Below, piece by piece: positions 46,357-55,479 of a stretch of DNA of 55,663 nucleotides (positions are counted from its first letter, which is position 1; every line of letters starts with the position of its first letter). The notes beneath the pieces were generated by a model. The model had not been told where the DNA came from. It was given only the letters and a program-made list of their open reading frames with translations, and did no database searches. Source of the DNA: Betaproteobacteria bacterium (GTDB lineage: Bacteria; Pseudomonadota; Gammaproteobacteria; Burkholderiales; Rhodocyclaceae); the NCBI GenBank assembly GCA_009781085.1, contig WQYV01000005.1, positions 1 to 55,663 of the forward strand, read 5' to 3'. Made by a program: the position numbers and the translations under genes.

Positions 46357-47183
46357 ATGCTATCCAAAAAAAATTAAGTGTAGTTATTGTCAATTACTGT
46401 ACACCTGATTTAGTCAAAACATGCGTTCAATCGCTCCGTCAATGGCAGATTGCAAAAGACGATCAAATTATTGTGGTCGATAATGCCTCGCCGGATGGGT
46501 CTTTTACCCGTTTGTGTAAAGAACTTGATGGAATAAAAATTCTAAACTCCGGACGTAATGGAGGTCTCTCCTACGGAATCAATATCGGAGCCAAGGAAGC
46601 AAGTTGTGAATACTTATTGATTCTTAATCCAGACACTTACTTTATCGACAACAGTATCGGGTTTGCTTTTGAATTTTTTGACAAAAACCCTGATGTTGGA
46701 TTGATCGGTCTTGATTTAATTTATCCTGACGGACGCCGTCAACTTTCTGCACGACGTTTTTATAGCGTCATTGATATTTTTGCCCGACGGTTACCAATCG
46801 GGCGCTATTGGTTATTCAAGAGAAGGTTGGATAAACACATGATGCTTTCGGATTGGGAAAAAGGTATCCCGTTTAACGCAGACTGGGTAATGGGAACCGG
46901 ATTTATTATTCGTCGCAATCTGTTTCAAAATATTGGCGGTATGAATGAATCTTATTTCATATATATGGAAGATGTAGATTTATGCACACGAATATGGCTT
47001 TCAGGGTCACGCGTAGTATGTGTACCAAACGCACGGTTGGTTCACCATCATCAACGTTCAAGCGCATCTGGAATATTCAGTTGGGCGGGGCGAACGCACA
47101 TTAAAAGTCTTTTAACATATTCACGAAAATACAGAGTTCCCTTGCTCACCTCACCAACTGTAGATACAATCAAGCGGTTTTGA
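46353..47183 (+). CDS. Family 2 glycosyltransferase
   Basis: GT-A enzyme of 276 residues with LSVVIVNYCTPDLV, VVDNASPDGS, NGGLSYGINIGAKEA, LILNPDTYF (metal site) and MEDVDLCTRIWLSG. It resembles rhamnosyl-transferase-type GT2 proteins and differs from the transferase at 41496, so both may act on one repeat unit. It becomes markedly A+T-rich. It is followed by a 71-base gap before the exosortase gene. Confidence 0.9.
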   Translation: MNAIQKKLSVVIVNYCTPDLVKTCVQSLRQWQIAKDDQIIVVDNASPDGSFTRLCKELDGIKILNSGRNGGLSYGINIGAKEASCEYLLILNPDTYFIDNSIGFAFEFFDKNPDVGLIGLDLIYPDGRRQLSARRFYSVIDIFARRLPIGRYWLFKRRLDKHMMLSDWEKGIPFNADWVMGTGFIIRRNLFQNIGGMNESYFIYMEDVDLCTRIWLSGSRVVCVPNARLVHHHQRSSASGIFSWAGRTHIKSLLTYSRKYRVPLLTSPTVDTIKRF

Positions 47184-47254
47184 AAATCATGTTTTTTCAG
47201 GGTTTGCAAAATTGAGGAAAATAACATTTCTTTGTATTTCAACAGGATAACGCA

Positions 47255-48160
47255 ATGTCTACCACATCTCTTACCGACAGTAACGATTTTATCTACGGCA
47301 AAGCGAAAGCGCTGCTTCCGTGGTTCATTGTTTTGGTCGGATTGTGCTTCATGTACATTCCCACTTTTATCAACCTATTTCTTCAAGGCGTTTGGGGTTC
47401 AACCGAGCAAGCCCATGGTCCCATTGTGTTTGCTATTTCGCTGTGGTTAATTTATCGTAAATGGCCTGAGATTCTTGCAGCAAGGGTCGAACAAAAAAAA
47501 ACAGTCGTTGGTTGGTTCATTCTGGTTGTTGGGTTGTTATTTTATATCGTTGGGCGCTCACAAAACGTATATCTACTCGAAGTCAGTTCACTAATCTGGT
47601 TGCTACTCTCCATTGGGCTCATCCTGCTTGGAACACGGTCTGTCAAAGTGGCGTGGTTTCCATTATTCTTCATGTTATTCATGATTCCGTTGCCTGGTAT
47701 AATCGTCGATGCGATCACGATGCCGATGAAGATAGCCGTCTCTTATGTAGCGGAACAGGTACTCTACGGAATAGGTTATCCGATTGCCCGTAGTGGTGTC
47801 ATCCTTCAGATCGGGCAATATCAATTGCTCGTTGCCGATGCTTGCGCTGGTCTACACACTTTGTTTACTTTGGAATCTCTAGGACTGCTTTATCTCAACC
47901 TAGTTCGACACGAATCATTCAACCGCAATCTCGTTCTAGCAATTCTGATCGTACCTATCTCTTTTTCAGCCAACGTTATCCGCGTAATGGTGTTGACTTT
48001 AATCACTTACTACTTCGGCGATGCGGCAGGTCAAGGTTTTTTGCACGGATTTGCAGGTATGGTGTTATTTTTGAGTGCTCTTTTACTGATTATCGCCGCT
48101 GATGCGTTGGTTCGTGTGCTATTTACCCGGAAAAGTATCACCAAACAACCGCCCTGCTAA
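47255..48160 (+). CDS. xrtB: Exosortase B
   Basis: Multi-pass membrane transpeptidase-like protease of 301 residues that processes PEP-CTERM proteins for surface display. The catalytic triad is complete: Cys197 in VADACAGL, Arg243 in NVIRVM and His264 in FLHGFAG. The block after the cysteine (HTLFTLESLGLLYLNLVRH) is of the exosortase B type found in betaproteobacteria, where EpsI and exopolysaccharide genes accompany it. About eight helices. No PEP-CTERM substrate gene lies in the window. AGGATAA precedes the ATG. Confidence 0.93.
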   Translation: MSTTSLTDSNDFIYGKAKALLPWFIVLVGLCFMYIPTFINLFLQGVWGSTEQAHGPIVFAISLWLIYRKWPEILAARVEQKKTVVGWFILVVGLLFYIVGRSQNVYLLEVSSLIWLLLSIGLILLGTRSVKVAWFPLFFMLFMIPLPGIIVDAITMPMKIAVSYVAEQVLYGIGYPIARSGVILQIGQYQLLVADACAGLHTLFTLESLGLLYLNLVRHESFNRNLVLAILIVPISFSANVIRVMVLTLITYYFGDAAGQGFLHGFAGMVLFLSALLLIIAADALVRVLFTRKSITKQPPC

Positions 48161-48170
48161 AGATCGACGC

Positions 48171-49433
48171 ATGTTTCGCAATATTTTCTGGATGGGATTA
48201 AGTAGTGCAGTACGGCTGTGTACGGGTCTCATTTTATTCGTTCTGATTGCCCGTCACCTCGGACCGGAAGAATTCGGGCATTACATGTTTTGGTATGGAA
48301 GCACATTTCTTTGTGCACTGTTAGCAAACTATGGGTTGAGCAATATGCTTCTCAAGGAAATTGCACAGCATCCGGAGAATATTGCAGATGTGTTAAGCGA
48401 ATCCCTGAGTTTACGGTTCACGCTCTCAGCAGTTATCCTCTTGTGTGCTATGGTAAGTTCAGTGATGGTAGATCGCCCAGAACTTCTTCTTGCACTTTTG
48501 CTTGCCCATCTTATTGAAAATATTTCTGATACATTTTATGTCACATATCGGGCAGCGGGTTACTATGCACGCGAATCCCAGCTTGCCGCGTCCGTGGCTA
48601 TCGTACAACTCGCTTTTGTCGTTGTGGCAGTGTTAACAAATCAAAACGCTGCTGTAATTGCCATCTCTCATCTAGCAGGAAAAGTTGCACAGCTTGCATT
48701 AATTCTACCGCTATCAAGGCGAGTATTCGGTGTTTTCTCATTACAACCTGTCTATACATCATTCAGGTTAGCAATCCGCACCAAATCTTATGCAATTGAT
48801 TATTTTTTGGGTAGTTTATTTGGAAATATCGACAGTGTGATACTTAGAGCATATGCTGGTATAGACGCCGTTGGGATTTATCAATCTGGAATGCGCATAT
48901 TTCAAGGAGGAAATCAGTTTGCACCGATTTTGTCAAATGTTTTTTTACCCGAAATAGCTAAACAAACAGTTTACGAGAAAAAAAATTCTCGTATAACTTT
49001 TACCTTACAAGTTTCTTTTTTAATATACGGTTTATTTTTTGGCCTCGCTTTGGCTTATTTTTCAGATAGAATTGTTAATTTTGCTTTCGGTGAAAATTAT
49101 AAACAATTAATTTCTTTATTCCCATTTTTCGGGCTACTCTTTTTTATTCGATTATTTGCTGCTGCATGGGGTGTAATTTTGACTGCAACAGGTCACCAAA
49201 GGTATCGAGCAAAGTCAACAGCCATTCACCTGGTATTTGCACTATCAGTAGGAAGCTATTTCACCTACATTATGCAAGCAAAGGGTTGGTTAATTGCACT
49301 TATTTTGGCAAATATATTGCTTGGCATACTTTATATGATTCGTGTAGTGCAATCAGATACAAAAGTATCTGCCACTTTAGGGGTGGTTACGATGATTGTA
49401 GGGGTACTACTCTTTGTTCCTCAATTATTTTGA
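48171..49433 (+). CDS. Polysaccharide flippase, Wzx/MATE-like
   Basis: Integral membrane transporter of 420 residues that flips lipid-linked repeat units to the periplasm. It begins MFRNIFWMGLSSAVRLCTGL, has about twelve helices, RHLGPEEFGHYMFW after the first, and SKRIF-like loops; a conserved SVILRAYAGIDAVGIYQSG is typical. The length fits Wzx. ATG 48171 is used because the upstream reading would overlap the exosortase. The low GC content matches its neighbours. Confidence 0.9.
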   Translation: MFRNIFWMGLSSAVRLCTGLILFVLIARHLGPEEFGHYMFWYGSTFLCALLANYGLSNMLLKEIAQHPENIADVLSESLSLRFTLSAVILLCAMVSSVMVDRPELLLALLLAHLIENISDTFYVTYRAAGYYARESQLAASVAIVQLAFVVVAVLTNQNAAVIAISHLAGKVAQLALILPLSRRVFGVFSLQPVYTSFRLAIRTKSYAIDYFLGSLFGNIDSVILRAYAGIDAVGIYQSGMRIFQGGNQFAPILSNVFLPEIAKQTVYEKKNSRITFTLQVSFLIYGLFFGLALAYFSDRIVNFAFGENYKQLISLFPFFGLLFFIRLFAAAWGVILTATGHQRYRAKSTAIHLVFALSVGSYFTYIMQAKGWLIALILANILLGILYMIRVVQSDTKVSATLGVVTMIVGVLLFVPQLF

Positions 49434-49448
49434 TTGGAGATCGTTTCC

Positions 49449-50660
49449 ATGAATAAAACAGTAAACAACGTCATAACCAGGAATCTCTGTATTGGTTGCA
49501 GCATTTGCTCAGAAATGTTTGAACAACCCGCAGTTAAGATGAAATTCTCTCAGAATGGTTTTCTTCGCCCACAATCAATTAGAAAATTCAATCACTCAGA
49601 AATCGAATTATTCAACAGCGTTTGTCCAGGAATTAACGTTTCCCATGTTCAGCGTGACAACTCTTTTACCCCTACATGGGGGCCTGTGTTAGAAGTTTCA
49701 ACAGGCCATGCAATGGATGGTGAGGTTAGACATAAAGGATCGTCAGGAGGTATTGTGAGTGCACTAGCCATACATCTACTTGAAAGTAGGCAGGTGCAAG
49801 GTGTACTTCACATTGTTCCTTCGGATCATGACCCATTTGAAAATATTGCACAAATCAGCCGTACCCGTGAGGATGTCCTGCGTGGCGCAGGATCACGTTA
49901 TGCCCCCGCTGCACCTTTGTCACGCCTTTCGGACTGTTTAAGCCAAGAAGGAATATTTGCTTTTATTGGAAAACCTTGTGATGTTGCAGCTTTAAGATCG
50001 CTTATGTGCTCACGTTCTGAGATTAAAAAGAAATTTTTATTTTTAATTGCATTCATGTGTGCAGGAACTCCGGGTTTACAAGGAACAAAAGAGGTTGTAC
50101 GTGTGATGGGGTTTGATCCCTCTGAAATTTCAAAATTCAGATATCGCGGAAATGGTTGGCCAGGTATGGCTCGTGCAGAAACAATAGATGGGCGTTCAGC
50201 TGAAATGGATTATGATACCTCGTGGGGTCGTATTCTAGGTCGTTACCAACAATATCGATGCAAAATTTGCCCCGATGGAACGGGAGAATTTGCAGACATA
50301 AGCTGTGCTGATGCTTGGAATACAAACGAAAAAGGTTATCCACTTTTTTCTGAAGATGCTGGGCGCAGTTTAGTGATCGTACGCAGTAATGCAGGTCTTC
50401 AGCTTATAAAAGAGGTCGTAACAAAAAAGAAAATATTTCTTGTTACAAGCTCTCTGATCGATGCAGAAAAAATGCAACCTTATCAAGTTCAGCGCAAACG
50501 TACTTTACTTGCCCGTTTGCTCGGTTTTACATTGGCATTTAAAACAACACCTAATTATAAAAACATGGGGCTTATTGCTTCAATGAGAGAAAATCCTTTC
50601 ACCAAACAACTCAGGGCATTCGCAGGCTCTTGGTTACGCGGGTTGAAAGGAAATTTTTAA
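49449..50660 (+). CDS. FrhB-like Coenzyme F420 hydrogenase/dehydrogenase beta-subunit family protein
   Basis: Iron-sulfur/flavin-type protein of 403 residues. It has an N-terminal CIGCSICSEMF motif, KGSSGGIVSALAI, GKPCDVAALR and a CKICPDGTGEFADISCADAWN motif. In polysaccharide loci such proteins commonly accompany a pyruvyl-transferase-like protein, as here (53319). They have no proven role in F420 metabolism there; a function in sugar redox modification is possible. GGAGA stands 8 bases before ATG 49449. The last 50 bases overlap the converging acyltransferase gene. Confidence 0.85.
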   Translation: MNKTVNNVITRNLCIGCSICSEMFEQPAVKMKFSQNGFLRPQSIRKFNHSEIELFNSVCPGINVSHVQRDNSFTPTWGPVLEVSTGHAMDGEVRHKGSSGGIVSALAIHLLESRQVQGVLHIVPSDHDPFENIAQISRTREDVLRGAGSRYAPAAPLSRLSDCLSQEGIFAFIGKPCDVAALRSLMCSRSEIKKKFLFLIAFMCAGTPGLQGTKEVVRVMGFDPSEISKFRYRGNGWPGMARAETIDGRSAEMDYDTSWGRILGRYQQYRCKICPDGTGEFADISCADAWNTNEKGYPLFSEDAGRSLVIVRSNAGLQLIKEVVTKKKIFLVTSSLIDAEKMQPYQVQRKRTLLARLLGFTLAFKTTPNYKNMGLIASMRENPFTKQLRAFAGSWLRGLKGNF

Positions 50661-51639
50661 TCCATTCAGTGAATTTGTTCTCTATCAACCACCACGAAAC
50701 CCAAGCTACAAAAATAGTAGTTGGAATGATTACGAATATCACCAAAACCACACCAATGAGTGAATAGCTATCTGTACTGTAAACGAGGCGATTAAAACCC
50801 TGTAGTACAAATAAATGTGTCAAATACAACGAATAGCTGATATTTCCCAAAATAATCAATGGACGCGGCACTGAGTGTTCTTCCAGAGCCTTAAATACAA
50901 GCAGGAAAAACACAAATGTAGCTGGACCATATTTTACGAGCTCAATTATCCCAGTAGTTTGTGGAATATACTTTAACGCAAACAAACTCACCCAAATAAA
51001 TGAAGCTATGAACAGAGCAATAATCGAAGCTGATCTACTCCATTTTTTTGCATTTGATCTAGTCAGTAATTTATAAGCGAAAATCCCTAATGAAAATTCC
51101 AGCAAAGTTGGAACACAATAAAAACGAATAAATGTATTATCTGATTTAACTGTTAAACCAATAATATTCATAACTACAAAAATTCCAGTAACAATGTAAT
51201 GTCTGTTTTTATGATTAATTTTCATAGAAATAAAAAACAATAAATAAAAGAAAACCTCCATAACCAATGTCCAACCGACTGGAAGTATCGAATTAATCGG
51301 CTGCTCATTTAATCTATGATAATAATATGGGGTAAACAGCATGGATTTAATAAAATACTCCAATGTTAATATGGATGTTTTGAAAAGATCCGGTTTAAAA
51401 AACATTACAACTGAAACAACGATCGTAGTAAACCAGTAAAGCGGAATAATTCTTATTGCTCTTTTTTTCAGAAATTGGTGAGCACTCCTTTCCGTTACAT
51501 GCATCATGATGAAACCGCTGATGCAAAAAAATAGATCCACACCAAAGGCACCGTTCCCTATCATTCCGATGTGCACACCTATAACACTGAAAGCCGCTAT
51601 ACCGCGCATCATTTGGATACTGTCAAATTTCGTCTGCAT
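50611..51639 (-). CDS. Membrane acyltransferase, OafA/NodC-neighbour type (acyltransferase family 3)
   Basis: Ten-helix membrane acyltransferase of 342 residues that probably adds acetyl groups to the polymer. It begins TKFDSIQMMRGIAAFSVIGVH, with the family Arg/His pair, GVDLFFCISGFIM, and a later SYSLYLTHLFVLQG. ATG 51639 is preferred over ATG 51645 because AGGTGA sits 7 bases before it. The gene converges on the FrhB-like gene and shares 50 bases with it, so one or both C-termini are unusually placed. It is low in GC. Confidence 0.88.
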   Translation of the reverse strand: MQTKFDSIQMMRGIAAFSVIGVHIGMIGNGAFGVDLFFCISGFIMMHVTERSAHQFLKKRAIRIIPLYWFTTIVVSVVMFFKPDLFKTSILTLEYFIKSMLFTPYYYHRLNEQPINSILPVGWTLVMEVFFYLLFFISMKINHKNRHYIVTGIFVVMNIIGLTVKSDNTFIRFYCVPTLLEFSLGIFAYKLLTRSNAKKWSRSASIIALFIASFIWVSLFALKYIPQTTGIIELVKYGPATFVFFLLVFKALEEHSVPRPLIILGNISYSLYLTHLFVLQGFNRLVYSTDSYSLIGVVLVIFVIIPTTIFVAWVSWWLIENKFTEWIKNFLSTRVTKSLRMP

Positions 51640-52086
51640 AAACATTCACCTGAATCACTAACTCACTCCCAAATAAGTACCGTAAACCAACCGTAAAATC
51701 AAACGTTGAACATATCCGCGGTTTGTTCCTTCAGTTGACTTGTGCCCTACGCTAGATCCTCCGCCAAATGTACCCTGCATTGGATGCGCAATTGGCAAAC
51801 AATCTCGCGGAAAGCAAAACCGCTGATCCCTTTCACGTTCTACCCGGTGATTGCATCAGCTTCACTGACTGTGGTGTCCGAAGTTGATGATTCTCCATGC
51901 TCGAGCTGAAACGGTTCCGTGCTTCGAAAATGCGTTGCCCCGGATAACATGATGCCATGGTGAAGAAATTTACAGAAGAATATTTATATTTTAACGTATC
52001 TTTTTGCGAAAACAGTATTTTTTCCTTTATCGATTATATTTAATTTATTTAAAAAAATGAAAATCCATTTTGAAAAAATCAAATAC
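51640..52086. other. 447-base gap with GC-rich block, possibly a gene remnant
   Basis: Between two A+T-rich genes lies a block (about 51700-51960) of noticeably higher GC. One frame from ATG 51768 to TGA 51887 (39 residues, MYPALDAQLANNLAESKTAD and so on) lacks a ribosome site and matches nothing I know. The remainder (51961-52086) is A+T-rich and may hold the promoter of neither gene, since both are on the minus strand and the upstream gene ends at 52087. I see no intact gene, terminal repeat or tRNA. Confidence 0.4.
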
Positions 52087-53271
52087 CTACTTTAATTGAG
52101 ATTGAATTTTTAACACCCCTTTAAATCTTTCTGCCCAAGATTTCCAACTAAGCTTTTCTTTATATAATTGCTGTCCTCCTTTTTTTAATTTTAATAATTC
52201 ATTTTGATTAATACATTCAATGATTTTATGAGCAAACGCATCACCTTTTTCAGATAATGGAAGGCGATATCCATTGCAACCATTAATAACATAATTAGCT
52301 ATTCCACCGGTATCATATGTAAAAATAGGAAGCCCAAACGCTGAAGACTCACAGAATACAATACCAGCACATTCTATTTTTGTTGGGAGTAAGAAAAGAT
52401 GAGATTGTTTGATTATAGAAATATATTTCTCATATTGCTGCACTATATTTTTGTTGAGAAACCCCACGTATTCAATGAATGATATATTTCTGAATTTTTC
52501 AGGAACCGTATTTACCCCCACTATAATTAGTTTAGTTTTAATATTTTTTTTATTTAAAAAGTCGACGGTATCTATTGCTATTTCAGCTCCTTTTCTTTCC
52601 CAATTGGTACCTGAGAAGAGTATTTTTAATTCTCTATTTGTAGTGTATGTTTCGGAATCTTCTATATCATTATCATCTAAATTTGCACCAAATTCTAAAA
52701 TGTGACATTTTGTTTTTGAAGTTTTATAAAAATCAATTGCTGAGGTATTTGCCCATTTGCTAGCATGAATTACAATGCTAGATTTAACAAGAGCCGTTCT
52801 CTCTATTGCATGCCCTTGTTTAATGTTCCATGAGGCAAGATTACGCCAATGATAATTTACCGTTAAATCAAAGGTTGCGTCAGAATAGTAAATTATAGGT
52901 TTTTCTGTTTTCAAATTAGATAAGAGTAAACTTTGTCCACTAAAAAAAAGATAATCACATTTATGGAAATTTCTTTTATCTACTGTGAACGATTGAAGTT
53001 TTCCAATGATTTTTACATGATCCAACGATATATTTTTCTTAAATAATTTTGCGTATGTTTTCAAGATAACTTTAACGAACAAGATTGGAAGAGAATTTTT
53101 TTTGTAAGGAATCCAAATTACTTTACAACCAGATAATTCTATAGCCTCTCTAACTTTAAAGATAGTTCCACTCCAATCTTTTCTATCTTTGAAAGGATTT
53201 GAATAGGAAACATAACCAATTGTAGTAATTCGATTACTGCACTGGTTACAAATTATAGGAGGTTGAGTCAT
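52087..53271 (-). CDS. Family 4 glycosyltransferase, strongly A+T-rich
   Basis: GT-B type enzyme of 394 residues. Its C-terminal half has KILFSGTNWERKGAEIAIDT, LIIVGVN, FLLPTKIECAGIVFCESSAF and DTGGIANYV, the nucleotide-sugar-binding region; the N-terminal half is diverged, beginning with an odd TQPPIICNQCSNR containing two cysteines. GGAGTAAGC precedes the ATG. It is the most A+T-rich gene of the window, with many AAA/AAT/ATT codons, and probably was acquired separately from the rest of the locus. It lies 47 bases after the pyruvyl-transferase-like gene. Confidence 0.88.
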   Translation of the reverse strand: MTQPPIICNQCSNRITTIGYVSYSNPFKDRKDWSGTIFKVREAIELSGCKVIWIPYKKNSLPILFVKVILKTYAKLFKKNISLDHVKIIGKLQSFTVDKRNFHKCDYLFFSGQSLLLSNLKTEKPIIYYSDATFDLTVNYHWRNLASWNIKQGHAIERTALVKSSIVIHASKWANTSAIDFYKTSKTKCHILEFGANLDDNDIEDSETYTTNRELKILFSGTNWERKGAEIAIDTVDFLNKKNIKTKLIIVGVNTVPEKFRNISFIEYVGFLNKNIVQQYEKYISIIKQSHLFLLPTKIECAGIVFCESSAFGLPIFTYDTGGIANYVINGCNGYRLPLSEKGDAFAHKIIECINQNELLKLKKGGQQLYKEKLSWKSWAERFKGVLKIQSQLK

Positions 53272-53318
53272 ACTGCTTACTCCGAATTGTTATTCACCAA
53301 AAGAATGAAGATTTTTTC

Positions 53319-54503
53319 TCATATTGGCAACAGAGAACTGACTTGTTCGGTATATGTTTCCAACTTGATATGCGCTATTTTATTCCCAACTTCTATCTCA
53401 TTAGCTAGCTGTTCTCTATTTTCAAAAGCTTGGATAAGTTTTTGCATGGCACTAGAGGTATCAAGAGTTAAACAGTCGAGTATATGAGGATAGTTTAAAG
53501 AACCAAAAAGTCCGTTGAATTTGCGGCTGTATGCCATTGGTAGCACTGGTACACCGCTGGAGAATGCGGCAATACATGCATGCATGCGCGCTCCTGTAAA
53601 AAAATCCATCCCAGAAATAAAGCTTTTCGCTTCACTCGGAGTACGAAAAATTGGAGCAATCCGTAATTTTGGGTAACGCTTCTGCAATTGCATATTAACA
53701 TGCAGGTCATTTTCAGGGTGAACCTGGGGTATATCCGCAAACACGTGATGGACGAGATAAACTTCTATGTCAGGTTGTACAAGAAAGTATCTACAAACCT
53801 CTTCGATCAGCGCAGGATAATCAACTGTAAGCTCAAATTCATTACGCCCACTGTAACCTTTATTATAAAGCAAACCTGATACATTTATTCCAATCCGCAT
53901 AGATGTGTTACTATCGCGAGACGGGCGTTCGAAGGGTAACGCAAAAGCAACATCAATGACTTCCTCTGATTTGTTTTGAAATTTTGCTTGAAGCAAATAT
54001 TGCATGGATAGATTATCTCGTGCGTAAATACGAGTGGCAACAGAAAGTCCAATTTTACCGAGTTGTTTTCCTAAAAAAGACTTAAAAGGACCAATAGTTT
54101 GAGGTGACACCACTAACGGTTTTCGGTATAAGCGAGCCAGTATGTTTGCGATAACCTGCATCGCTAATCGTTTATTACCATAAATATCTGAAAAACTATC
54201 TCCCGCTCCTATATTAAAAATAATATCACACTGCTTTAATAAAGTAACAGCTTCAAAGCGGCCTTCCATGAAAGCGCGTCGAGAAAATTCCGCCCTATGT
54301 ATGATTTCAAAATCTTCGGCTAAACCCGATTTTTCCTCAACAGGACTAAGTATGATGAAACGAACCTGCACGTTGCGTCGCCGTCCGGCCTCAGCAATAA
54401 TTTTCATCTGACTTAATGTCAGTGCTACTGCGCCAAAATTTTCAGATGCGATCGTGTGCCATAGCAAACCTATCGTAAGAGAATGTTTTAGTGATTCAGC
54501 CAT
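53319..54503 (-). CDS. Polysaccharide pyruvyl transferase family protein, WcaK-like
   Basis: Protein of 394 residues related to WcaK/CsaB enzymes that attach ketal pyruvate to polymer sugars. It shows IGLLWHTIASENFGAVALT at the start, DIIFNIGAGDSFSDIYG, LVVSPQTIGPF, GINVSGLLYNKG and FFTGARMHACIAAFSSGVPVLPMAYSRKF near the C-terminus. ATG 54503 has GGGAGACAAG in front and is preferred over ATG 54518, whose upstream sequence is poor. The pairing with an FrhB-like protein recurs in other polysaccharide loci. Some members are not true transferases, so activity is uncertain. Confidence 0.87.
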   Translation of the reverse strand: MAESLKHSLTIGLLWHTIASENFGAVALTLSQMKIIAEAGRRRNVQVRFIILSPVEEKSGLAEDFEIIHRAEFSRRAFMEGRFEAVTLLKQCDIIFNIGAGDSFSDIYGNKRLAMQVIANILARLYRKPLVVSPQTIGPFKSFLGKQLGKIGLSVATRIYARDNLSMQYLLQAKFQNKSEEVIDVAFALPFERPSRDSNTSMRIGINVSGLLYNKGYSGRNEFELTVDYPALIEEVCRYFLVQPDIEVYLVHHVFADIPQVHPENDLHVNMQLQKRYPKLRIAPIFRTPSEAKSFISGMDFFTGARMHACIAAFSSGVPVLPMAYSRKFNGLFGSLNYPHILDCLTLDTSSAMQKLIQAFENREQLANEIEVGNKIAHIKLETYTEQVSSLLPI

Positions 54504-54532
54504 TACCTTGTCTCCCATTTTTGTTTCAACGC

Positions 54533-55249
54533 TTAAATAAAGGGCACTGGTTGATCTTTGAAGACGTAATTAATATTCCTATTTCTCTCACCTATTTTTC
54601 TTGCAGGAATACCAGCATTGATTGAAAACGGTTCAATATCTTTGGTGACAACCGACCCAGCTCCAACAACAGCTCCCTCTCCAATCGTACAACCTGGCAA
54701 AACGATAACCCTAGGACCAAGCCATACTCTGTCGTAAATTGTTATTTTCTTTTCTTTTGCAGATTCACAACCAAAATCCGGATCATTATGATTATGTTGT
54801 TCTGTCCACAACCAAACACCGTGGCTAAAATTCACATTTTCCCCAATTTCAATAAAATTACGTGCATCTAAAACACTATAATGGCCAATTATAGACCCTT
54901 TACCAATAGTTAGTTTATTAGGGCTTCGTATTTCTGCTTCAGAATAGATAATTACATTTTTCTCTATATTTGCTTTATAAAAATGGCGATAAATAAAATT
55001 CCGTATAGTATGAAATGGAATTTTACCTGTTTTTAATAGCGAATAAAACACAAACCCATTGGCATAGCGTCCCAATAATTGCCTTGCTTTTTCTTTAAAC
55101 AAACCATCGTTTTCATTCACTTGAGAAGTAGGTGCTATTTTATTTTTTACATAACGAAAATAAATAATACTGACAATGTATGAACAAAAAACAAACGCCG
55201 ACTTTAGCAAAAGAATAAGCAGAATAAAAAAAAGAATTCCGGAAACCAC
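54533..55249 (-). CDS. Hexapeptide-repeat acyltransferase (LbetaH)
   Basis: Likely O-acetyltransferase for the polymer, 238 residues. An N-terminal hydrophobic helix (about 3-30) anchors it. The left-handed beta-helix region has IGKGSIIGHYSVLDARNFIEIGENV near 115-140 (listed by position), WTEQHNHND with the catalytic-type His, IYDRVWLGPRVIVLPGCTIG and VVGAGSVVTKDIEP, then GIPARKIG. The start is GTG 55249, six bases after AAGGAGG, the best ribosome site of the operon. It opens the minus-strand run of three sugar genes. Confidence 0.9.
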   Translation of the reverse strand: MVSGILFFILLILLLKSAFVFCSYIVSIIYFRYVKNKIAPTSQVNENDGLFKEKARQLLGRYANGFVFYSLLKTGKIPFHTIRNFIYRHFYKANIEKNVIIYSEAEIRSPNKLTIGKGSIIGHYSVLDARNFIEIGENVNFSHGVWLWTEQHNHNDPDFGCESAKEKKITIYDRVWLGPRVIVLPGCTIGEGAVVGAGSVVTKDIEPFSINAGIPARKIGERNRNINYVFKDQPVPFI

Positions 55250-55479
55250 GGCATGCCTCCTTCATGGCAAGCAAATTTTCGTAACTGCTATCTTACCATA
55301 ACCGCGCAAATTTGTTGTGCAACATCGAGCTGCACCCCCGCTTACGCACCGATAAATTGACTTGCCTGTGGAATACTTGTCATGCTTGTGGTTGTTTTCC
55401 ACCCACCTGTTTAAGCCAACTTTGAGAGCAACTGTAACTCATAGTGCGGCGTCGACGTCTGTGGATGGATCGTTCCTAG
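55250..55479. other. Intergenic region before the window end
   Basis: About 230 bases without a convincing gene. The left side carries the AAGGAGG of the minus-strand acyltransferase and presumably its promoter; the composition then changes from A+T-rich to mixed. Nothing else recognisable was found. Confidence 0.4.
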
